Of a DNA stretch of 6,244 nt, positions 1-5,423 are shown in pieces. Location: positions 1 to 6,244 of the forward strand of contig JAUVTH010000088.1 in NCBI GenBank assembly GCA_030601615.1, written 5' to 3'. The notes beneath the pieces are model-generated. The model had not been told where the DNA came from. It saw nothing but the letters and a program-made list of their open reading frames with translations, and searched no databases. The stretch comes from Gemmatimonadota bacterium (GTDB lineage Bacteria > Gemmatimonadota > Gemmatimonadetes > Palauibacterales > Palauibacteraceae). Made by a program: the position numbers and the translations under genes. How positions within the stretch are numbered: position 1 is the stretch's first letter; every line of letters begins with the position of its first letter.

Positions 1-1180
1 CCCACGACCGGCAGGCGCCCGTATCGGACCCCCACCCGGCCTCTTTCTCGTACACCGGTCTCACCCGCTCGATATCGGCCGCCCGCTCGGGGAAACCGGT
101 CGTCGCGACGCCGTCGATCTCGTAGCCCACGCCGAGCAGCAGCTCGTCGAACGAGTCCAGCACGTCGAGCTTGGTCACCGCGAGCCCCGTGAGCCCGTTG
201 ACGCCCGCTGCGTGGCGCACAAGCACGCCGTCAAACCAGCCGGGGCGCCGCGGGCGGCCGGTGGTGGCACCGAATTCGGCCCCCAGGTTCCGCAGACGAT
301 CGGCGTCGGCGCCCTCGAGCTCCGTAGGAAACGGTCCTGCGCCCACACGAGTCGTGTACGCCTTGACCACGCCGAGCACCTCATCGATCAGCGTGGGGCC
401 GATGCCGACGCCGGCGGCCGCACCTCCAGCGGTCGTGGTCGAGGAGGTGACGAACGGGTACGTGCCGTGATCCACGTCGAGCAGCGACCCCTGCGCTCCC
501 TCGAGAAGCACTCTGCCACCACCGGAGAGCTCCGTCCGGCTCTCGGCCCCCGTGTCGGTGCCGAGGGCCAGAATGCGCGGCGTCACTGCCACAAGCTCGG
601 ACATCACGGCGTCCGGATCGGCCCTTTCCTCGACGCCGAAGTGCTCCAGGAACACATTGGCCGTAGACGCCCCTTCGCGCACCACGTTCCAGCAGTAGTC
701 TCGATCCGCCAGATCGCAGACGCGAAGTCCATTCCGCGAGATCTTGTCTCGATACGCTGGCCCGATGCCCCGCTTAGTAGTCCCGATGCGGTCCGCGCCC
801 TTGCTCGCTTCCTTCGCTCCGTCGAGCTGCTTGTGATACGGCAGGACGAGGTGCGCGCGCCTCGACACACCGACGCGGTGCTCGATCTCCACCCCGCGCA
901 TCGTGAGCATCTCGATCTCGTCGATCAGCGTCCACGGATCGAGCACGACGCCGTTGCCGAGCAGGCACCGGACATCAGGATACAACGCGCCGGAAGGAAT
1001 CAGGTGCAGGATGAACTCTTCCTCGTCGCCGACCAGAACGGTGTGTCCCGCGTTCGCCCCTCCCTGGTACCGGGCCACCAGCGTGGCCTGCTCCGCAAGC
1101 ACGTCGGTGCTCTTGCCCTTCCCCTCGTCGCCCCACTGGACACCCACGAGCACAACACACTGCGTTTCGTCGTCGAACAA
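1..1180 (-). CDS. purA: Adenylosuccinate synthetase PurA (C-terminus cut by window edge)
   Basis: Cytosolic enzyme of purine synthesis: IMP + L-aspartate + GTP gives adenylosuccinate + GDP + phosphate, the first committed step to AMP. Hand translation of the minus strand gives 393 uninterrupted residues. The N-terminal loop QWGDEGKGK (15-23) carries the catalytic base Asp18 (Asp13 in E. coli), and GGANAGHT (40-47) carries the catalytic acid His46 (His41 in E. coli). Further family blocks are TTKRGIGPAYRDK (134-146, IMP binding), EGAQGSLLDVDHGTYPF (227-243), TGRPRRPGWFD (307-317) and the guanine-recognition block TKLDVLD (336-342). The reading ends at GWGSDTGACRSW, so about 35-40 residues of the usual ~430 lie beyond base 1. 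The chosen start is TTG at 1180, six bases after GGGAG; it puts the GDEGKGK loop at its normal distance from the N-terminus. A GTG at 1153 is a less likely alternative. It lies 30 nt after the aldolase stop, in the same frame, and is probably the fifth gene of the operon. The identification is secure. Confidence 0.97.
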   Translation of the reverse strand, partial: MFDDETQCVVLVGVQWGDEGKGKSTDVLAEQATLVARYQGGANAGHTVLVGDEEEFILHLIPSGALYPDVRCLLGNGVVLDPWTLIDEIEMLTMRGVEIEHRVGVSRRAHLVLPYHKQLDGAKEASKGADRIGTTKRGIGPAYRDKISRNGLRVCDLADRDYCWNVVREGASTANVFLEHFGVEERADPDAVMSELVAVTPRILALGTDTGAESRTELSGGGRVLLEGAQGSLLDVDHGTYPFVTSSTTTAGGAAAGVGIGPTLIDEVLGVVKAYTTRVGAGPFPTELEGADADRLRNLGAEFGATTGRPRRPGWFDGVLVRHAAGVNGLTGLAVTKLDVLDSFDELLLGVGYEIDGVATTGFPERAADIERVRPVYEKEAGWGSDTGACRSW

Positions 1181-1186
1181 TTGTGG

Positions 1187-1196
1187 CTCCCGCCCC
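1187..1196 (-). promoter_or_regulatory. Ribosome binding site deciding the TTG start of purA
   Basis: Reading the minus strand, GGGGCGGGAG ends six bases before TTG at 1180-1178. No ATG or GTG lies between the preceding stop (1213-1211) and this TTG in the purA frame, so this purine-rich stretch supports the rare TTG as the true initiation codon. It lies inside the only 30 nt separating purA from the upstream aldolase gene. Confidence 0.6.
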
Positions 1197-1210
1197 GCTG
1201 GGCTGGTTGG

Positions 1211-2119
1211 TCAGACGCCTTGGGGTAAACCTGCCGCGAGGCCCGCTCGCTCGAGGGCCTCGGCGACCTCTTCCCGCTCTCGATCCGTCGGCGGAAGGAG
1301 CGGCGGGCGGGGAGGTCCGCCCACCAGTCCGAGCAGGTCGAGTCCGTGCTTCAGGCCCGGCACTCCGGTGCCGGCCACGACCCTCTTGTGCAGCGGCCCG
1401 ATGCGCTCCTGCAGCCGCCCAGCTTCCGCTGCGCGGCCCGCCGTGAACGACCGGTAGAGCTCGCAAGCCGCACCGGCCGCGAGCAGGCCGACCGCGATGA
1501 TGCCGCCACGCGCCCCGATCTCGAGGCCCGGATACAGCAGTGTGCCTGCGCCTACAACCACGGAACCGCGATCGCCGACCGCCTCACACAGGGCTCCGAG
1601 GTTGTGGATGTCTCCCGATGAGTCCTTGATCCCCGCTATGTTTTCATGGCGGATCAGCTCTCCTGCCAGGTCGGGAACCACGTCCACCGGCACGAACTTC
1701 GGGACGTGGTACAGTATCACGGGGACGGGTGACGCGTCCGCTACGGCCAGGAAGTAAGTGCGGATCGCCTCCGGTGACATGCGGCCCCGGTAGTACGAGG
1801 GCGGTTTCACGAGCACGGCGTCAGCCCCTTCCCTGGCCGATCGGTCGCTCAACCGAATCGTCGCCCGGGTGGACTCGGCCCCCGTCCCGGCGATCACGGC
1901 GACACCGTCGCGCCGGGCGCGTGCGGCCCGGCCCACCAGAGCCAGCAACTCATCCTCGTCGAGAAGCGCCTGCTCGCCGGTCGAGCCACCGACTACCACA
2001 CCCGCGATCGGATGGGTGCACCACGCGCGGATGTTAGCGGCGAACGCCTCGAGGTCCGGATCCCCGGTCGCCGGGTCGAACGGCGTGGTTACCGGAAGGA
2101 ACACCCCGTCCAGGTTCAT
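1211..2119 (-). CDS. DapA-superfamily aldolase, HOGA1-like (probable 4-hydroxy-2-oxoglutarate aldolase)
   Basis: A 302-residue class I (Schiff-base) aldolase/lyase with a (beta/alpha)8 barrel, near the usual ~300 of the family. The superfamily marks are GGSTGE (44-49), the proton-relay Tyr137 in LYHVP, and the Schiff-base Lys165 in GIKDSSGD. Several stretches resemble human HOGA1 more than DapA as I remember them: AESTRAT (81-87), YYRGRMS (109-115), KDSSGD and the C-terminal GVPGLKHGLDLLGLVGGP (252-269). The arginine that DapA uses to hold aspartate semialdehyde (YNVPxR, Arg138 in E. coli) is Phe142 here, so true dihydrodipicolinate synthase activity is unlikely. The predicted reaction is 4-hydroxy-2-oxoglutarate to pyruvate + glyoxylate, but related 2-oxo-acid aldolases cannot be excluded. 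HOGA1 has Ser-Asn in the GSNGE loop, whereas this protein has Ser-Thr. The ATG start overlaps the stop of the PilT-like gene as ATGA and is preceded by GAGGAG (2135-2130). Fold and family are certain; the substrate is inferred. Confidence 0.88.
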   Translation of the reverse strand: MNLDGVFLPVTTPFDPATGDPDLEAFAANIRAWCTHPIAGVVVGGSTGEQALLDEDELLALVGRAARARRDGVAVIAGTGAESTRATIRLSDRSAREGADAVLVKPPSYYRGRMSPEAIRTYFLAVADASPVPVILYHVPKFVPVDVVPDLAGELIRHENIAGIKDSSGDIHNLGALCEAVGDRGSVVVGAGTLLYPGLEIGARGGIIAVGLLAAGAACELYRSFTAGRAAEAGRLQERIGPLHKRVVAGTGVPGLKHGLDLLGLVGGPPRPPLLPPTDREREEVAEALERAGLAAGLPQGV

Positions 2120-3219
2120 AGCCGGACGTCTCCTCGCGTGGGATCCGGCACGTCCCCGCCGAGCGTCTGCATCTCCAGCTCGAAGTCACTCGGGCTGGGT
2201 GCGGCCGACTTCGCCACGTCGTATTCGACCAGTCCCGCCCGCACCAGCTCCTGCAGGTGCTGTTGGAATGTCTGCATTCCGTACGCCTCCCGGCCGTTCT
2301 CCATGAGTCCGGTGATCTCCTCAACCGGGCTCAGGTTGAGAATGCAGTCCCGGATGGCACCGGTGACCCGGAGTATCTCGACCGCCGGTATCTGACCGTC
2401 CATGTCCTTTCGCGGAAGCAGCCGCTGCGCGATGACCGCCTTCAGCGAATCGGCGAACCGCATGCGGGCCATCTCGCGCTCCTCCGCGGGAAACGCGGCG
2501 AGCACGTAATGAAGCGCCCCGACCGCCTGCGGCGTGGGCAGCGTGGAGATCACCAACTGGCCCAACTCGGCCGCTCGCAGGGCGGTGGCGATGGTCGCAC
2601 GGTCTCTCATCTCGCCGATCAGGATGACGTCCGGGTCCTGCCGGAGGGCCGCCCGCAGCCCGGAGTGGAAGGACGCCGTGTCCACACCGACCTCACGTTG
2701 AGTCAACGTGCTCAAGTCGTCAGTGTGCAGATACTCGATGGGATCTTCGAGCGTGATGATGTGCTTCTTGTGGCGTGCGTTGAGCCACTGGATCATGGCC
2801 GCCTGCGTGGTGCTCTTGCCCGTGCCCACCGCCCCGGTGACCAACACGAGGCCGTGGCTTGTCTCCGCGATGTCGCCGAGGATCAACGGCAGATACAGAT
2901 CCTCGAGCGTCGGGACGTTCAAGGGGATAACCCGCATGATGACCATGACCGTCCCGCGCTGCCGCGAGATGTTGATGCGGAAGCGCCCCACGCCTTTCAG
3001 CCCCCAGGACGTGTCGTAGTCGCGGATCTCGTCGAACCGTTCGCGGTCCTTCTCGCTCGGGATGAGCTTCAGCGCGATTTTCACCGTCTCTTCTTCGGTG
3101 AACACCTGGTTCGAGAGCTTCACGATCTTGCCCTCGATCCGCGCCCGGAGAACGTCGCCCGCCTTGATGTGGATGACGCTGGCCCCACGGTCCACGGCCG
3201 CCTTGATCAGTCGCTGCAC
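2116..3219 (-). CDS. PilT/PilU-like type IV pilus ATPase with degenerate His box
   Basis: A 367-residue member of the PilT/GspE secretion-ATPase family, somewhat longer than typical PilT (~345). In type IV pili these hexameric cytoplasmic motors at the pilus base drive retraction. Visible in order are a short N-terminal domain, RFRINISRQRG (79-89), Walker A GAVGTGKST (129-137), Asp box ITLEDPIEYLH (155-165), Walker B DPDVILIGEMRD (195-206, Glu203), and the C-terminal GMQTFQQHLQELV typical of PilT. The His box, normally close to HLVxxTLHT, reads QLVISTLPT (221-229), so both histidines are gone (Gln221, Pro228). The C-terminal AIRNLIRE motif is weakened to AIRDCILN (288-295). A polar tail of about 30 residues follows. 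The start is GTG at 3219, directly after the TAG of the dehydrogenase gene, with only a weak purine-rich stretch (GAGACGGGG) upstream. No other pilus gene lies in the window. It may be a PilU-like accessory motor, a non-retracting paralogue, or an ATPase of another process. The family is certain; the role is open. Confidence 0.9.
   Translation of the reverse strand: MQRLIKAAVDRGASVIHIKAGDVLRARIEGKIVKLSNQVFTEEETVKIALKLIPSEKDRERFDEIRDYDTSWGLKGVGRFRINISRQRGTVMVIMRVIPLNVPTLEDLYLPLILGDIAETSHGLVLVTGAVGTGKSTTQAAMIQWLNARHKKHIITLEDPIEYLHTDDLSTLTQREVGVDTASFHSGLRAALRQDPDVILIGEMRDRATIATALRAAELGQLVISTLPTPQAVGALHYVLAAFPAEEREMARMRFADSLKAVIAQRLLPRKDMDGQIPAVEILRVTGAIRDCILNLSPVEEITGLMENGREAYGMQTFQQHLQELVRAGLVEYDVAKSAAPSPSDFELEMQTLGGDVPDPTRGDVRL
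2130..2135 (-). promoter_or_regulatory. Ribosome binding site of the HOGA1-like aldolase gene
   Basis: GAGGAG on the minus strand, ten bases before the ATG at 2119. It lies within the last codons of the PilT-like gene, whose TGA overlaps this ATG by four bases. This arrangement is typical of translational coupling. Confidence 0.55.
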
Positions 3220-4263
3220 CTAGTAGCCCCGTCTCTTGTCCACCACGTTCTCCATTCGGCCGCCCGCCAGATAGCTCCCGATGTTACGCACCATGAGCGC
3301 CGTCTGCCGCTCCCAGAACCGGGGCGAGATTGCGGCCGCATGGGGCGTGATCAGCACGTTGTCGAGGGTCCAGAGCGGACTGTCGGCCGGAAGCGGCTCC
3401 TCCCGGAACACGTCGAGCGCCGCGCCCCGGATGCCTCCCGACCGGAGCGCATCGACTAGCGCGTCCTCGTCAACGATGCCACCTCGGGACAGGTTCAACA
3501 AGACGCTATCCTGTCGCATCAGGGCAAGCTCGGGAGCGCCGATCAGGCCAGTCGTGGAAGCAGTCTCCGGCAGGCTCAGGACCACGTAGTGGCTCCGTCC
3601 CAGGACCGTTGGCAAGTCCTCCGGTCCGAAGACTTCGTCCGCCCCTTCCGGCACGTCGCCTCCGACCCGTGACCGCACTGCCAGTACCGACATGCCGAGG
3701 GCTCTCGCTCGGCAACCGATCGCCCGGCCGATCCCACCGTAGCCGACGATCCCGATCGTGCCGCCCGCTGCCTCACGCTGCGGATGCCCGAACGCCGCCA
3801 TTTCATCGTACGGCCACCGGCGGTCGAGCTTCCCGCGGACGGCGAGGTCGAAGCCACGCGCGAAGTACAGCACGGCCGCCATGGCCCACTCGGCCAGCGG
3901 CTCGGCATAGATGCCGGCGGAGTTGGTGAGGACGACGTCACTGTCCCGCATCTCGGAAAACAGCGAGGCGCGCGCGCCGGCGGCAGCGGAGTGCACCCAG
4001 CGAAGCCTCTTCGCGGCGAGGAACAATTCTCGCGCGATCCCGAACCCGAAGTAGATCTCCGCATCCGCAGCCGCTCGCTTCACGGCGTCCGGAATGAGGC
4101 GGCTGCCATCGCCCCCGGCGAACGTCGGTTCGCGGATGACCTCGACTTCCCAACCGGGGCCGAGCGCAGTCTCGAGCTCCTCGACCGTGGAATCCGGCAT
4201 CGACCAGGTGGGGAACCGATCCGAGTACATCCAGGCCACGAGCCGACGTCGGACGTCCGTCAT
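3220..4263 (-). CDS. D-2-hydroxyacid dehydrogenase (glyoxylate/hydroxypyruvate reductase-like)
   Basis: A 347-residue NAD(P)-dependent oxidoreductase that reduces a 2-oxo acid to a D-2-hydroxy acid, or the reverse, in the cytosol. It has the two-domain family layout: an N-terminal substrate domain with the SAAAGARA and NSAGIYAEPLAEWAM (114-128) blocks, then a Rossmann fold with GYGGIG (174-179). The catalytic trio is Arg260 (NLSRGGIVDE), Glu289 (FREEPLP) and His308 (ITPHAAA). Where NAD-specific members carry an Asp at the end of the second Rossmann strand, this one has AVRSR (195-199). The two arginines suggest NADP(H) preference (inference). PdxB, SerA and other substrates are possible; SerA is unlikely because there is no C-terminal ACT domain. 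The ATG at 4263 is preceded immediately by GAGAGGA with no spacer, an unusually close Shine-Dalgarno. No better start is seen: GTG at 4239 and ATG at 4230 lack one. Its stop TAG abuts the GTG of the PilT-like gene. The family is certain; the substrate is not. Confidence 0.92.
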   Translation of the reverse strand: MTDVRRRLVAWMYSDRFPTWSMPDSTVEELETALGPGWEVEVIREPTFAGGDGSRLIPDAVKRAAADAEIYFGFGIARELFLAAKRLRWVHSAAAGARASLFSEMRDSDVVLTNSAGIYAEPLAEWAMAAVLYFARGFDLAVRGKLDRRWPYDEMAAFGHPQREAAGGTIGIVGYGGIGRAIGCRARALGMSVLAVRSRVGGDVPEGADEVFGPEDLPTVLGRSHYVVLSLPETASTTGLIGAPELALMRQDSVLLNLSRGGIVDEDALVDALRSGGIRGAALDVFREEPLPADSPLWTLDNVLITPHAAAISPRFWERQTALMVRNIGSYLAGGRMENVVDKRRGY

Positions 4264-4305
4264 TCCTCTCGCTTCAGCTCGGTCTCGGTGGCGTTCCGCA
4301 GTCGT

Positions 4306-4327
4306 CGGGACGCGCTCACGGGTCCCG
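4306..4327. repeat. GC-rich inverted repeat over the trpS stop codon
   Basis: CGGGAC (4306-4311) and GTCCCG (4322-4327) form a 6-bp stem with a 10-nt loop containing the trpS TGA. No T-run follows on the minus strand, so it does not look like an intrinsic terminator. It could be a weak mRNA hairpin between trpS and the dehydrogenase gene, or chance in G+C-rich DNA. Confidence 0.3.
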
Positions 4328-5311
4328 GCGTCCCAGCCCCATTCGCTCGTACGCTTCGGCCAGGGTTATGGAAGCGATGGACCGCGCCCGCTTCGCTCCT
4401 GTGTTCAGGATGTCCCAGACCCGGTCCGGATCGGCCAGAAGCTCCGCCGCCCTTTCCCTGATCGGCGCCAGCTCAGAGGCGATGTTGGCCGTCAAACGGC
4501 GCTTGCAGTCGACGCACCCGATCCCCGCCGTGCGGCACAGGCCGTCGATCTCGTCGCGCTCAGCTGGCGGTGTGAAGTGACCGTGCAGCGAGAATACGTT
4601 GCACACGTCCGGGTTGCCCGGGTCGTCCCGCCGCACGCGAGCAGGATCCGTTACCGCCATGCGGATCACCGACCACAACTCCTCCTCATCGGCCAGGAGG
4701 GGGATCGTGTTACTCTGCGACTTCGACATCTTCGACGCGCCGTCGAGACCCAGGATCCGCTTCCCTTGCCCGATCAGGGGCTGCGGTTCGGGAAAGTAGT
4801 CCCCGAACCGGGTGTTCCACCGGCGGGCGATCTCCCGCGTCAGCTCGAGGTGCTGCCTCTGGTCCTCGCCGACCGGCACGTGCTCGGCGTGATACAGGAG
4901 GATGTCGGCTGCCTGAAGCACCGGGTAATTGAGGAGACCCGCGTTCACCGTGTCCACCCGGTCCGACTTGTCCTTGAACTGAGTCATGCGCGACAGCTCG
5001 CCGAGCGGCGCTACGGTGTTCAGCAGCCACTGAAGCTCCGCGTGCTCCGGTACCGCCGACTGCACGAACAGCGTGCAGCGATCCGGGTCGAGGCCCGAGG
5101 CAAGCAGGCCGACGGCCAACTGGTAAATCCGGTCCTGAAGCTCCGAAGGCTGATACGGGATCGTCACAGCGTGGAGGTCCACGATGCAGTAGATGCAGTC
5201 GTATGTTTCCGTCAGGGCCACCCAGTTCTGGATGGCGCCCAGGTAGTTGCCGAGGTGGAGTTCCCCGGACGGCTGGATTCCGCTGAACACGCGGCTCTTG
5301 CCCTGCGTCAT
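4316..5311 (-). CDS. trpS: Tryptophanyl-tRNA synthetase TrpS with a four-cysteine, Fe-S-type motif
   Basis: Class I aminoacyl-tRNA synthetase, 331 residues, the usual bacterial length. It activates tryptophan with ATP and charges tRNA(Trp) in the cytosol. The HIGH-type signature is GELHLGNYLGA (16-26) and the second ATP signature is KMSKS (194-198). LLNYPVLQAADILLY (126-140) and GEDQRQHLELTREIARRWN (148-166) are standard TrpRS blocks. The C-terminal anticodon-binding region carries Cys237, Cys259, Cys266 and Cys269 (C-x21-C-x6-C-x2-C), close to the ligands of the [4Fe-4S] cluster reported for Thermotoga maritima TrpRS. The start is taken as ATG at 5311 because residues 7 onward (RVFSGIQPSGELHLG) match the normal TrpRS N-terminus. 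The open frame continues to 5623, but that part has no TrpRS similarity and lies antisense to the phosphatase gene. No Shine-Dalgarno precedes the ATG, so the message may be leaderless. First gene of the putative five-gene operon, 52 nt before the dehydrogenase. Confidence 0.97.
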   Translation of the reverse strand: MTQGKSRVFSGIQPSGELHLGNYLGAIQNWVALTETYDCIYCIVDLHAVTIPYQPSELQDRIYQLAVGLLASGLDPDRCTLFVQSAVPEHAELQWLLNTVAPLGELSRMTQFKDKSDRVDTVNAGLLNYPVLQAADILLYHAEHVPVGEDQRQHLELTREIARRWNTRFGDYFPEPQPLIGQGKRILGLDGASKMSKSQSNTIPLLADEEELWSVIRMAVTDPARVRRDDPGNPDVCNVFSLHGHFTPPAERDEIDGLCRTAGIGCVDCKRRLTANIASELAPIRERAAELLADPDRVWDILNTGAKRARSIASITLAEAYERMGLGRRDP

Positions 5312-5423
5312 GAAGGAGTGTCTGATTCGTGTGAGCGATGGCCGGATGACGCAGATTTCCGCCCCGTCCGGAGGAACGCCGGAACGTAGCCGGGCCCGAT
5401 AACCCGAGCAAGCGAGTGCATCG
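5312..5423. promoter_or_regulatory. Divergent intergenic region between trpS and the suhB-like gene
   Basis: The only sizeable spacer in the window (112 nt), between divergently transcribed genes, so it should hold promoters for both directions. No strong consensus is visible. On the minus strand TTGCTC and TACGTT are 17 nt apart, a weak -35/-10 candidate. Small symmetries occur: TCCGG/CCGGA (5367-5371 and 5379-5383), two GGAACG copies eight bases apart (5373 and 5381), and the palindrome CGGGCCCG (5391-5398). Any of these could be operator-like or chance. A 30-codon plus-strand frame also fills most of it (5310-5402). Confidence 0.45.

Noticed and set aside
212..1228. 338-codon plus-strand open frame
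   Set aside because: It lies antisense to purA and the end of the aldolase gene. The translation is rich in Arg, His and Ala with no family motif, a typical G+C-rich shadow frame.
2257..3459. 400-codon plus-strand open frame antisense to the PilT-like gene
   Set aside because: The minus strand has full PilT motifs, while the plus translation has no recognisable domain and a composition dominated by Arg, Asp, Leu and Val.
4306..4327. Rho-independent terminator after trpS
   Set aside because: The stem is only 6 bp, the loop contains the stop codon, and no U-run follows. The dehydrogenase gene also begins only 52 nt after the stop.
4094..5389. 431-codon plus-strand open frame antisense to trpS
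   Set aside because: Long only because of high G+C on the complement of a strongly conserved gene. No motif, and no credible start context.
5381..5405. GGAAC as an ECF-sigma -35 element for the suhB-like gene
   Set aside because: GGAAC is present at 5381, but no matching ECF -10 is seen 16-17 bases downstream, so the call would rest on five bases.
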